Below are positions 1-8,763 of a DNA stretch of 64,000 bases, piece after piece. The position numbers and the translations under genes were made by a program. The notes below the pieces were generated by a model. It was given only the letters and a program-made list of their open reading frames with translations. It did no database searches and had not been told where the DNA came from. The stretch's first letter is position 1, and each line of letters opens with the position of its first letter. Source of the stretch: Solimonas marina (GTDB lineage: Bacteria; Pseudomonadota; Gammaproteobacteria; Nevskiales; Nevskiaceae); the NCBI RefSeq assembly GCF_012241385.1, contig NZ_JAAVXB010000014.1, positions 1 to 64,000 on the forward strand. The letters run 5' to 3'.

Positions 1-2
1 CG

Positions 3-68
3 AGGAAGACACTGCGCTATCTTTCACCCGCAGAGCATTTCAACCAATGTGTTGCAACGACCGGTTGA
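3..68 (+). pseudogene. 3' end of an IS3-family transposase OrfB (cut by the window edge)
   Basis: Reading from base 3, an open frame enters from the left edge and ends at TGA 66-68. It contains the motif LRYLSPAEHFNQ and ends in ATTG, which resembles the extreme C-terminus of IS3-family DDE transposases (usual form YLSPxEFE). Only 21 codons are visible, so the rest of the gene may be intact outside the window. It ends directly against the remnant of a second IS3 element. Confidence 0.6.
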
Positions 69-72
69 ACCC

Positions 73-99
73 ACCGCCGCGTACTTTGCCAAGGGGTAA
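73..99 (+). pseudogene. Tail of an IS3-family OrfA
   Basis: The eight codons before TAA 97-99 read TAAYFAKG. This is the typical end of an IS3 OrfA (ILKKATAYFAK followed by a stop or a frameshift into orfB). It directly precedes the orfB frame below. The rest of orfA is missing and is replaced by the orfB tail of another element, so the pair is a recombination or deletion junction at about bases 68-73. Confidence 0.55.
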
Positions 100-116
100 G
101 GGCGAAGTACGCGTTC

Positions 117-968
117 ATGCGCGTGCATATTGGGGAATTTCGCTTGAGCGCCATGTGCCGCGTGCTGGGCGTGCAGCGCAGCGGCTACTACACCTGGCTG
201 CGCTGTGGGCCGAGCGAGCGCGATCGTGACGATCAACGCCTGCTCGGCCTGATCAAGCATCACTGGCTGGCCAGCGGCGCGGTATACGGCTATCGCAAGA
301 TCACGCTGGATCTGCGCGAAGCCGGCGAGCGCTGCAGCCGTCATCGCGTGCGACGCCTGATGAAACTCGAAGGCCTGCGCGCGCAGATCGGCTACGGCAG
401 CAAGCCGCGCCATCGCGGCGGGCCTGTTGGCGTCGTGGAGAATGTGCTGAATCGCGACTTTGCACCGGAAGCGCCGAACAAGTTCTGGGTCACGGACATC
501 ACGTACATCCGCACCTACGAGGGCTGGCTGTTCCTGGCGGCGATCATGGATCTGTACTCGCGCCAGATCGTCGGCTGGGCAACGCAAGCGACGATGACGC
601 GCGATTTGGTTTTGCAGGCGCTGCTGGCCGCAGTCTGGAAGCGAAAGCCAGGCCCGGGCGTGCTCGTGCACTCCGATCAAGGGTGTCAGTTCACCAGCGA
701 CGACTGGCAGTCGTTCCTGAAGGAACACCGGATGGTGCCGAGCATGAGCCGCCGCGGAAACTGCCACGACAACGCCGTCGCAGAGAGCTTCTTCAGTGCG
801 CTGAAGAAGGAGCGGATCAAGCGGCGAATCTATCCAACCCGGCAAGCCGCCGCGTCGGACGTGTTCGATTACATCGAGATGTTTTACAACCCGGTCCGGC
901 GGCATGGTTCCGCTGGCGATCTTTCACCGGTAGAGTTTGAGCGGCGCTACGCGCTACACGGCTCTTGA
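117..968 (+). CDS. IS3-family transposase OrfB (DDE integrase core)
   Basis: The 283-residue product catalyses cut-and-copy of an IS3 element. The N-terminal HTH_21-like stretch (RLSAMCRVLGVQRSGYYTW) is followed by an rve integrase core with the catalytic triad visible as WVTDITYI (D), HSDQGCQF (D) and NAVAESFF (E), and by the usual end SPVEFERRY. The frame stays open upstream to base 69 (KYAF before the first Met), as expected for a protein normally made by frameshifting from OrfA. The ATG at 117 is therefore only the first usable start. Because orfA survives only as a nine-codon tail, the element is probably no longer autonomous. Confidence 0.9.
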   Translation: MRVHIGEFRLSAMCRVLGVQRSGYYTWLRCGPSERDRDDQRLLGLIKHHWLASGAVYGYRKITLDLREAGERCSRHRVRRLMKLEGLRAQIGYGSKPRHRGGPVGVVENVLNRDFAPEAPNKFWVTDITYIRTYEGWLFLAAIMDLYSRQIVGWATQATMTRDLVLQALLAAVWKRKPGPGVLVHSDQGCQFTSDDWQSFLKEHRMVPSMSRRGNCHDNAVAESFFSALKKERIKRRIYPTRQAAASDVFDYIEMFYNPVRRHGSAGDLSPVEFERRYALHGS

Positions 969-1173
969 GTGGCTACGAAACTCTGGCCGGTCCACTTTGC
1001 AACACGCAGCAAGGCACGATCATTACTGGCATCACGTACAAGCAATGCCGGTTCTACATCAAAAACGGGTGGTTCGATCCCACTTTGACCGACGACAGTG
1101 GATCCACGGTCGCAGCCGCGCAGCCCACCGTGCCGAGTGTCATGCCGGGCAGCTGATCGTCCCTCACAAAAGA

Positions 1174-1199
1174 AAGCCCCGGAAGTCCGGGGCTTTTTC
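1174..1199. terminator. Rho-independent terminator (works on either strand)
   Basis: A perfect 9-bp stem AAGCCCCGG / CCGGGGCTT with an AAGT loop is followed by T5 on the plus strand and by TTTCTTTTG on the minus strand. It lies 14 bp beyond the stop of the interrupted minus-strand gene (1213-1482), which it probably terminates. Confidence 0.8.
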
Positions 1200-1212
1200 G
1201 TTGTGCCTGCTG

Positions 1213-1487
1213 CTATTCGTAGACCGTGCGGGTCTCGGTGTGCGCGCTCCTGCATCGGACGAATTCTTCATTGATCACGCCGCCTGTTATTGCTTTGCAC
1301 TCGTTGATCGACTTTGGCCCTACGTTCGTCGTGATCGTTCGCATGCGCGGCGTCGCTGCGTGCGGCTTCACTGGTTGTGCAGGTGTGTGCCTAGGTATTG
1401 GTGTCGCTGCCTTCAGCGTTTCGCTGAACTGGGCGGTTGCTTCTTCGATCATGATTCGAGCTTGGTACACCTCGACGGCGTGCCATA
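1213..1487 (-). pseudogene. C-terminal part of a small membrane-protein gene interrupted by the transposon
   Basis: These bases encode the last 89 residues of a protein whose first 29 codons lie at 62603-62689 on the other side of the transposon. Joining at the CCATA duplication keeps the frame exactly: ...GALLW (right flank) continues with HAVEVYQARIMIEE (left flank), giving 118 residues. The preserved part is soluble, has a Pro-rich middle and one Cys (NECKAITGG), and ends RTVYE. The family is not recognised. The fragment can start alone at GTG 1470, but without the membrane anchor it is probably inactive. Confidence 0.8.
1483..1487. repeat. Left copy of the 5-bp target-site duplication (CCATA)
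   Basis: CCATA directly precedes the GGGG of the left inverted repeat and recurs immediately outside the right repeat at 62603-62607. A 5-bp duplication is the hallmark of Tn3-family transposition. Confidence 0.9.
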
Positions 1488-1525
1488 GGGGTCGTGCCCG
1501 GATACGGGTAAAATTGGGTCATAGC
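1488..1525 (+). repeat. Left terminal inverted repeat (IRL, 38 bp)
   Basis: It begins GGGGTCGTGCCCGGATAC and ends GGGTCATAGC. It matches the inverted right end (62565-62602) in 35 of 38 positions; the only difference in the first 36 bases is C versus A at position 18. The GGGG start and 38-bp length are typical of the Tn3 family. Confidence 0.95.
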
Positions 1526-1618
1526 GTGCTGCAACTGTGTGACACTGCAACAAAATCGTGTTCGCGGTTGGTCTTGGTCACCATCGTTCGTTAAGCTCAA
1601 AGCCGCCCTCTCTCTCGG

Positions 1619-4600
1619 ATGGTGGCCATGGCGAATCTTGAGCGCACCGCGTACCCGCGGTTTCCTCGTGTGATCACGACACGCGACCTGCTCCGGTATT
1701 ACACCCCCGATGCGGACGAAGTGGAATGGGCTTCGGGCTTTGCTCGTAGCGATGCGGGCCGCTTGGGCTTGATCGTGCTGCTCAAGACGTTTCAGCAGTT
1801 GCATTACTTTCCTGCCTTGGAGAGCGTGCCGGCTGAGATCATCGGCCACATTCGGACGGTGTTGAACCTGAAGCCAGCCACGGCGGCTGACTATCGGGGC
1901 TCCAAGACCCTCTATCGGCATTTCGCGGCCGTCCGTACCTATCTCGACATCCAACGCTACTACGGCAAGGAAGCACAACGCATTGCCGTGCGTGCAGCGT
2001 ATGAAGCGTCCGAAGTCATGGACCAGCGTGTTGACGTCATCAATGCAACGATCGAAGAGCTGATCTATCGCCGGTACGAGCTGCCGGCGTTCTCCACGCT
2101 GGACAGGATCGCCGAAGCCGCGGCCGTGACTGCGCAAGAGCGCCTGTATGACAGCGTCAGCGCGGGTCTGACGACCGAACGTCGGGATTTTTTGGACAGT
2201 CTGTTGGCCACCGACTTCGCCCAGCGGCAGTCGGCTTTCCAGGCGATCAAGGCCATCCCCAAGCGGGCGACCAAAAAGCACCTCGAAGCCGTTCTCGATC
2301 AGTTGGCGTGGCTGAAGACACTGGGCGACGTGGATGATTCACTCCGCGATGCCCCCGTGAACAAGATCCGGCACCTCGCCCACCAAGCCGCTTTGCTCGA
2401 TGCGGATGACCTCAAACGCACAGTACCTAGCCGGCGATACGCCCTGATGCTCGCACTGATTCACCGCATGCGGGTTCGCGCACGCGACGATCTCGCGGAA
2501 ATGTTCATTCGCCGCGTGAGTACGCTGCACAAACGCGCCAAGGAAGAACTCACCGCGATTCAGATGCACCAACGTGCGATGGCCGAACAGCTCGTCGCGA
2601 AACTGGACGATGTCCTGGCGATCCTCGCGGAGGAAAAGGAAGACCCTGCTGCCGGACGTCGCATCCGCGCACTGCTGACGCCGGACGGCAATTTGGAGGG
2701 GTTACGCGAAGACTGTGCGGCGATTCGTCTATCGGGCGGTAGCAATCACCTGCCATTGCTCTGGCGTTTCTTCAGCAGTCATCGTGCAGTGTTGATGCGG
2801 CTTGCGCGCACGCTTGATTTCGTCTCGTCGACGCAGAACCAATCGCTCATGGAAGCGTTGGCCATCGTGCTGGCCAACGAAGGTCGCAAAGCCGAATGGG
2901 TTTCCGACGCGGTGAATCTGCAATTTTGCTCGGAACGGTGGCGCAAGCTCATCATGCGCTCTGACGATGGCCCGTCCGTCAATCGTCGCTACCTCGAAAT
3001 GTGTGTTTTCTCGCACCTGGCCAGCGAGCTCAAATCCGGTGATACCTGTGTGGTGGGATCGGAGGCCTTCGCCGACGTCCGAGAGCACTTGCTGCCATGG
3101 GCGGAGTGCGAAGCGCGCCTCGCCGATTTTTGCGCCAAGGTCGATATTCCACCCTCAGCGGCGGCATGCGTCAGCGAGCTGAAACAACGGTTGACCGACA
3201 CGGCGGCACGCATCGACGCCGCGTTTCCCGAACTCAAGGGAGATGTGGCGATCGGTGCCGATGGCGAGCCGGTGCTGCGTCGCGTCCAGGCGCGGGATAT
3301 CCCGGCGTCGGTGATTGCCCTGCAGAGTGCACTCGGCCGTGAACTCCCCACGCGGAACCTCCTGGATATTCTGGCCAACATCGAGCACTGGACGCACTTC
3401 ACGCGGCATTTTGGCCCGATATCGGGGCACGAGCCGAAGATCAAACAGGCCACCGAGCGTTATCTGCAAACGGTCTTCGCTATGGGGTGCAACCTGGGGC
3501 CCAACCAAGCCGCGCGCCATTTCGTCGGCGAGGTCAGCCCGCATATGATTTCGCGGGTCAACCGCCGGCACGTCACCGTCGAAAAGCTCGAAGCCGCCAC
3601 TCGCGAACTGGCTGAGCTCTATCTGCGCCTCGATCTTCCGCGGCTCTGGGGTGACGGCAAGAGCGTCGCGGCCGATGGCACGCAATATGACTTCTACGAT
3701 CAGAACTTGTTGGCGGGCTATCACTTTCGGTACCGCAAGATGGGTGCGGTGGCCTATCGTCATGTCGCGAATAACTACATCGCGACCTTTCGGCACTTTA
3801 TCCCGCCGGGTATCTGGGAGGCCGTCTACGTCATCGAAGGCCTGATGCAAGCCAAGCTGTCGGTCGAACCCGACACCGTGTACTCGGACACGCAGGGCCA
3901 GTCGGCCACCGTGTTTGCGTTCACGTACCTGCTCGGTATCAATCTGTTGCCGCGGATACGCAACTGGAAGGATCTCGATTTCTTCCGTGCCGACAAGCAG
4001 ACCCACTACAAGCACATCGACTCGCTCTTTCATGGCGCAATCGACTGGACGTTGATCGAGACCCACTGGAAGGATCTCCTGCAGATTGCTATCTCGATCC
4101 AGGCGGGCAGGATCGCCTCCCCGATGCTTCTGCGCCGGCTCGGTGCGAGCAGCCAACGCAACCGCCTTTTTCTGGCGGCGCAGGAGCTCGGGCGCGCCCA
4201 CCGCACCGTCTTTTTTGTTGAACTGGATCGGTAGTTTGCCCTTGCGCCAAGAGGTCACGGCCGAGACCAATAAGATCGAGTCGTACAACGGCTTCGCGAA
4301 GTTCTTTTCGTTCGGCGGCGACGTGATCGCCGAGAACGATCCAGACGAGCAACAGAAGCGTCTTCGGTATAACGATCTGATCGCCTCGGCCGTGATCTTG
4401 CAGAACACCGTGGACATGATGCGCGCCCTTCAAAAGCTTGCTGATGAAGGTCTCGCGGTGTCGGGACACGACGTGGCCTTTTTCTCACCCTATCTGACCG
4501 GCGGCGTCAAACGGTTTGGTGACTATCGCCTTGACTTGAAGCGACCGCCCGAACCGTGGATTCGTGACCGCCTGTTCAAGGATGCCGCCAAAGCCGCGCG

Positions 4601-4649
4601 GGCGACGACCCTAGCAACGGAGCAAGCGAATGACCCAGCGATCGAATAG
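1619..4649 (+). pseudogene. tnpA: Tn3-family transposase TnpA, split by a +1 frameshift
   Basis: The joined frames give about 1,009 residues, the normal size for Tn3-family TnpA. The first frame (1619-4234, 871 aa) has the N-terminal DUF4158-like region and the first two catalytic acids, Asp686 (AADGT) and Asp757 (YSDTQGQ). The catalytic Glu (TNKIESYNGF, codon 4278-4280) is only in the second frame, which is open to TAG 4647-4649. The frames switch at a run of six T (4211-4216): removing one T converts TVFFVELDR-stop into TVFLLNWIGSLPLRQ, which continues the family sequence. This could be a true mutation, a base-calling error in the homopolymer, or slippage. ATG 1628 is an alternative start. 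The 20-bp overlap with tnpC implies coupled translation. Confidence 0.93.
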
Positions 4650-4998
4650 CACGGGGCGGATCGACGCCGCGTCGCCCCGCGGGGGTGTCGACGTCATAGG
4701 ACTTCAAAAATTGCGCGCGACCTTTGATACGACTCACCTGTTGCGTGCGGTCGATGATCTCGACACCGTTCGCGCGGTCCTGGTCGATCCGGACGAATTA
4801 CGCGCCGATCTTCTCCGGTTGCATGGGATGGCGCACACCCTGATCAACGGGGGAGCCTTATCCGCGACGAGCGTCGATGAAACCATCACCGAGTTGGCGG
4901 CAGACATTGAGGCCGAGCTGGAGAGCATGAGCGCCTTGCTCCTGACCATCCGACAACGGATACGGCCACTTCTGACGCTGACCCCTGACGATGGCTAA
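4630..4998 (+). CDS. tnpC: TnpC-like regulator of transposition
   Basis: The product is a 122-residue acidic, mainly helical protein starting inside the last codons of tnpA. In Tn4651/Tn4652 and relatives a protein of about this size, encoded directly after tnpA, lowers TnpA levels post-transcriptionally. No catalytic motif is visible. The helical stretch LLRAVDDLDTVRAVLVDPDELR and the later region LAADIEAELESMSALL could dimerise. The name rests on position, size and the transposon type rather than on a diagnostic motif. Confidence 0.6.
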   Translation: MTQRSNSTGRIDAASPRGGVDVIGLQKLRATFDTTHLLRAVDDLDTVRAVLVDPDELRADLLRLHGMAHTLINGGALSATSVDETITELAADIEAELESMSALLLTIRQRIRPLLTLTPDDG

Positions 4999-5016
4999 TG
5001 GAGGAATGCAGACCAT

Positions 5017-5403
5017 CTACCCTGCCAGCGATTGCAAGATGGTGCAGGTTGCTCGCGTGTCGTGATGGCACGTTTCGATCATGCCCCGCAGCTCGGCGGC
5101 CAGCGCCGCCAATTCGCGCTGCTTGGCTTCCACCTGTGCCAGATGCGTTCGTGCCACGCCATCGACCTGCTTGCACGACAGTTCCGTGCGTGAGGCAAGC
5201 GTGAGTAGGCTACGGATTTCTTCGAGGCTAAAACCCAGCGCGCGGCTGCGCACAATGAACTGCAAACGCTCGACGTCGCTATCGCGATAGTTGCGGTATC
5301 CCGCAGTCGACCGCTCCGGCGGCGGCAGCAACCCGATGCGCTCGTAGTAGCGTACGGTTTCCAGATGACAGCCGGTGGCTTTCGCCAGATCGCTAATGCG
5401 CAC
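5017..5403 (-). CDS. MerR-family metal regulator (PbrR/CadR/ZntR-like)
   Basis: From GTG 5403 the protein has 128 residues: an N-terminal winged HTH (MRISDLAKATGCHLETVRYY), a dimerisation helix, and a metal site with Cys in ELSCKQVD and a C-terminal CHHDTRATC loop. These positions match the Cys79/Cys114/Cys119 layout of lead, cadmium and zinc sensors. An open frame continues 30 codons upstream but runs through the operator, so the internal start is preferred. The gene diverges from the transporter genes at 5469-9329, whose promoter it should activate by twisting an over-long spacer. The sensed metal (Pb, Cd or Zn) cannot be decided from sequence. Confidence 0.88.
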   Translation of the reverse strand: MRISDLAKATGCHLETVRYYERIGLLPPPERSTAGYRNYRDSDVERLQFIVRSRALGFSLEEIRSLLTLASRTELSCKQVDGVARTHLAQVEAKQRELAALAAELRGMIETCHHDTRATCTILQSLAG

Positions 5404-5408
5404 GGTGG

Positions 5409-5439
5409 TTGACTCCGTAGTAGCTACGGACTTTAGTCT
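5409..5439 (+). promoter_or_regulatory. MerR-type promoter/operator of the lead-type module
   Basis: The -35 box TTGACT (5409-5414) is separated by 19 bp from a -10-like TAGTCT (5434-5439). The dyad ACTCCGTAG-TAG-CTACGGACT (5412-5432, 8 of 9 arm positions paired) fills the spacer. This is the geometry of promoters activated by MerR-family proteins. The half-sites are nearly the same as those of the merT promoter at 18511-18542. Confidence 0.82.
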
Positions 5440-5468
5440 ACGCCGCACACCGCATAAGAGTTCAAGTG

Positions 5469-6098
5469 ATGGCATGTTGCGACTGTGAATCAACCGGTCA
5501 AGCGTTGGCTCGCTCTGCGGCCCAGCGTCGCGTGTTATGGACGGTCTTATTCATCAACGTGGCGATCTTCGTGGGCGAATTCGGCGCGGGGCTTTGGGCT
5601 GATTCGACCGCGCTGCAGGGAGACTCCCTGGACAGTCTCGGCGATGCGTTGGTGTATGCGCTCAGTCTCTGGGCCGTGGGACAGGCCCTGCGGTGGCGGG
5701 CGGGGTCCGCTCTGGTGAAAGGCGGCATCCAGCTGCTGTTCGCGGGGATCGTGATCGCCGAAGTCGGCCGCAAGCTGGTGACGGGTGCCGAGCCCTTGAC
5801 AGGTGTGATGGCGATCGCCGCCGGTGTCGCGCTCATCGCCAATCTCACCTGCCTCGCGTTGCTGACCCGATTTCGTTCGCACGACATCAACATGCGCTCG
5901 GTCTGGCTGTGCTCGCGCAATGACGTCATCGGCAATGCCGGCGTTTTGCTGACCACGGCACTCATGGCCTGGAGCGGCTGGACATGGCTCGATCTGGCTT
6001 TTGGCGCCTTGCTGGCGTTGCTTTTCGCGCGAACCGGTGTCGAGGTCCTGAGATCCGCGTGGCCGCAGTTTCGTTTGCACCCCTCGCACGTCCAGTGA
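5469..6098 (+). CDS. Short CDF-like cation transporter 1
   Basis: This 209-residue inner-membrane protein has about six predicted membrane segments and a Cys-rich start (ACCDCESTG). It resembles cation diffusion facilitators in layout: GDSLDSLGDALVY takes the place of the metal-binding TM2 motif and SRNDVIGNAGVLL that of TM5. It lacks the cytoplasmic metal-binding C-terminal domain of CzcD. It is first in a plus-strand group behind the MerR-type promoter and probably exports a divalent metal. Two further short paralogues are at 8140-8763 and 10446-11066. A start three bases upstream (GTG 5466) is possible. Confidence 0.8.
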   Translation: MACCDCESTGQALARSAAQRRVLWTVLFINVAIFVGEFGAGLWADSTALQGDSLDSLGDALVYALSLWAVGQALRWRAGSALVKGGIQLLFAGIVIAEVGRKLVTGAEPLTGVMAIAAGVALIANLTCLALLTRFRSHDINMRSVWLCSRNDVIGNAGVLLTTALMAWSGWTWLDLAFGALLALLFARTGVEVLRSAWPQFRLHPSHVQ

Positions 6099-6141
6099 AC
6101 GCCATGCTGCCACCGAATCCCTCTCTGGCTATACTTCAACA

Positions 6142-8127
6142 ATGATAACGACACGCATTCGCAATATCTTGCACCACGTCGCCGTGGCCGCCCTTCTGGT
6201 GTGGGGCATAGGCGCGCTGCCGGCACAGGCCGAGGACATCCCTTCCGCCGTCCCGCAGACCTGGCAGATGCTCGACTACCTGGCGACCGATTACGCGGGC
6301 GCGGTGAAGGATGGCGCTGTGATCAGCACGTCCGAGTACGCCGAGATGCGGGAGTTCACGGCGACAGCGCGATCGCGTATCGCCGCGTTGCCACCGACCG
6401 TCGCCACACCGGCACTATTGCAACAAGCCGATACGTTGGTGGCCTCGGTCGAGGCCAAGGCGACACCCGCGCAGGTGGCGACGCAGGCGCATGCACTGGC
6501 CGATGCGTTGCTGCAGGCGTACCCGGTGCCGACCGCACCGGAACGCGCTCCCGATCTGGCGCGCGGGGCAACGCTCTATCAAAACCAGTGCGCCGCTTGT
6601 CATGGCGCCACCGGACACGGTGACGGGCCCGCTGGCCTGCTGCTATCGCCCCGACCGGTGAACTTCACCGATCAGACGCGGGCCGATCAACGCAGCGCGC
6701 TGTCGTTGTATGAGGTGATCAGCCAGGGCGTGGCAGGCACGCCGATGGCGAGCTACGCGCAGCAACTCTCTTCCGATGACCGCTGGGCGCTGGCGTACTA
6801 CGTGGGTTCGCTGGCTTACGCCAAGGAAGCGGTCGCCGGTGCCGATACCTGGCAACACGACACTGCCGCGCGAGCGCAGATCGCGGATCTGAAGGAGCTG
6901 TCGCGTGCGCGTGTTGCGCAGCTGACACCTACTCTTGGTGCAGAGCGTGCTCGGACGATCGTGGGTTACTTGCGAGCTCACCCTGACGTCATCCAGCAGC
7001 AGGCCTTGGCCGGCATCCCCCTGGCACGGGCGCGACTGGCGGCGAGCCTGACGGCTTACCGTGCTGGTGCGAAGACGCAAGCCACCCAGCTGGCGCTATC
7101 CGCCTACCTCGATGGCGTGGAACCGGTCGAACCGCAACTCAATGCACGTGACAGCGCGCTGCGCGCCCAGCTCGAAACGTCGATGGGTGCCTATCGCAGC
7201 GCATTGTCGGGTAACACTCCCGTGGAGTCGGTGGTGAAACAGGCCGATGCCATTGATGGTCTGTTGGTACGCGCACAGGAAGTCACCGCCGATGCGGCGA
7301 GCGATGCGGCCGCCATCTTCTTGGGTGCCTTCACCATCCTGGTTCGCGAGGGTCTGGAAGCCCTGCTGGTCGTGGTCGCACTGCTCGCTTTTCTACGCAA
7401 GGCCGCGCGACCCGAAGCGCTGCGCTACGTGCATGCGGGCTGGATCCTTGCGCTCGTGGCCGGTGGCATCACCTGGGCGATCGCCAGCTATGCGATCTCC
7501 ATCAGCGGTGCCGGTCGTGAATTGACCGAGGGACTGTCGTCGCTGTTTGCGGCGTTCGTGTTGCTCGGGGTCGGTCTGTGGATGCACCAGAAGAGCATCG
7601 GTGGTCGCTGGCAGGCGTATCTAAAGGAAAAGATGGCGGCCGCGCTCAACCGACGTTCGGCGTGGTTCCTGTTCGGACTGGCCTTCATCTCGGTGTACCG
7701 CGAGGTGTTCGAGAGCATCCTGTTCTACGCTGCGTTGTGGAACGACGGCCAGGAAGTGTGGCTGCTCAGCGGCATCGCCGCCGGTGCCGCGGTGCTGGGG
7801 CTAATCGCCTGGGTGCTGCTGCGCACCAGCCGGCGGCTGCCGATCGGCACATTCTTCTCCGCCAGTTCGGCGCTGATCGCCGTGCTCGCCATCGTGCTGA
7901 CTGGCAAAGGTATCGCCGCCCTGCAGGAGGCCGGCTGGGTCGCGGTGAGCGTGGCGCCAGTGCCGCATATCGAATTGCTGGGCATCTATCCGACCTGGCA
8001 ATCCTTGTTGGCCCAGTTGGCGATTTTGGTGCTGCTGGCTGTCGGATTCGTGTTCAATATCCGTCGTGGCCGTCAACGACTCCCGTCACCTCCAACGACT
8101 CGGGAAGTGCTCCCCGATGCAGACTGA
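6142..8127 (+). CDS. pbrT: Cytochrome c / FTR1-family permease (PbrT-like)
   Basis: The 661-residue protein has an N-terminal signal peptide (to about residue 30), a class I cytochrome c domain with haem motif NQCAACHGATGHGDG near residue 150, a helical extracytoplasmic region, and a C-terminal FTR1 permease domain. The two RExxE transport motifs are visible as REGLE and REVFE. PbrT of Cupriavidus, a lead uptake protein in pbr operons, has this fusion architecture. It follows the first CDF-like gene and is 12 bp from the second. Uptake of Pb(II) is inferred from the family and context; iron uptake is the alternative. Confidence 0.85.
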   Translation: MITTRIRNILHHVAVAALLVWGIGALPAQAEDIPSAVPQTWQMLDYLATDYAGAVKDGAVISTSEYAEMREFTATARSRIAALPPTVATPALLQQADTLVASVEAKATPAQVATQAHALADALLQAYPVPTAPERAPDLARGATLYQNQCAACHGATGHGDGPAGLLLSPRPVNFTDQTRADQRSALSLYEVISQGVAGTPMASYAQQLSSDDRWALAYYVGSLAYAKEAVAGADTWQHDTAARAQIADLKELSRARVAQLTPTLGAERARTIVGYLRAHPDVIQQQALAGIPLARARLAASLTAYRAGAKTQATQLALSAYLDGVEPVEPQLNARDSALRAQLETSMGAYRSALSGNTPVESVVKQADAIDGLLVRAQEVTADAASDAAAIFLGAFTILVREGLEALLVVVALLAFLRKAARPEALRYVHAGWILALVAGGITWAIASYAISISGAGRELTEGLSSLFAAFVLLGVGLWMHQKSIGGRWQAYLKEKMAAALNRRSAWFLFGLAFISVYREVFESILFYAALWNDGQEVWLLSGIAAGAAVLGLIAWVLLRTSRRLPIGTFFSASSALIAVLAIVLTGKGIAALQEAGWVAVSVAPVPHIELLGIYPTWQSLLAQLAILVLLAVGFVFNIRRGRQRLPSPPTTREVLPDAD

Positions 8128-8139
8128 AGGCGACAAGAC

Positions 8140-8763
8140 ATGAGCGACTGCGGCTGCCACGTGCAAGCGACCAATGAAGCGGAACGCCGAATTCTGCGCG
8201 TCGCCTTGGGGCTCAATGCCACGATGTTCGTGGTCGGCATCGTCGCGGGGCTGATCGCCCAGTCGATGGGATTGATCGCCGACTCGCTGGATATGCTGGC
8301 CGATGCGAGTGCCTACGGCATCGCCCTGCTGGCGTGGGCGCGCAGCGCGAGCTTCAAGGCCTCGGCGGCACAACTGAGCGGAACACTGCTTTTGGTGCTG
8401 GGGCTAGGCGTCTTGCTCGGTGTCGTGTGGCGCCTTGTGATGGGAAGCCACCCCGAGGGCTTATGGATGACGGGCATCGCCTTGGTGGCTCTCGTCGTCA
8501 ACACCACGGTGCTGCGCTTGCTGGAACGCTTTCGTCATGGTGAGGTGCATTTGCGAGCGACTTGGCTATTTACCCGGGTCGATGTCCTCGCGAACTTGGC
8601 GGTCATCGTCTCCGGTGTGCTGGTGCTTCTATGGCACAGCGCGGTGCCTGATCTGGTGATCGGTACGGCCATCGCCTGCTATGTACTGAAGGAGGCGCTG
8701 GGCATTCTGCGCGAAGCGAAGGAAGCGCGGGTTGCCGCCAGCGAATCGATCGTCAAACCATGA
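8140..8763 (+). CDS. Short CDF-like cation transporter 2
   Basis: The protein has 207 residues, about six membrane segments and a Cys-rich N-terminus (SDCGCHVQ). TM2 carries IADSLDMLADASAYG, with Asp residues at metal-binding spacing, and TM5 carries TRVDVLANLAVI. No cytoplasmic domain follows. It overlaps the phosphatase gene by 4 bp (ATGA), so the two are translationally coupled. It is probably a metal exporter working with its paralogue at 5469-6098. Confidence 0.82.
   Translation: MSDCGCHVQATNEAERRILRVALGLNATMFVVGIVAGLIAQSMGLIADSLDMLADASAYGIALLAWARSASFKASAAQLSGTLLLVLGLGVLLGVVWRLVMGSHPEGLWMTGIALVALVVNTTVLRLLERFRHGEVHLRATWLFTRVDVLANLAVIVSGVLVLLWHSAVPDLVIGTAIACYVLKEALGILREAKEARVAASESIVKP

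Noticed and set aside
1068-1084. tRNA T-arm look-alike (GGTGG-TTCGATC-CCACT)
   Set aside because: The five-pair stem and loop are right, but no acceptor, D or anticodon arms can be folded around it, so it is not called a tRNA or attachment site.
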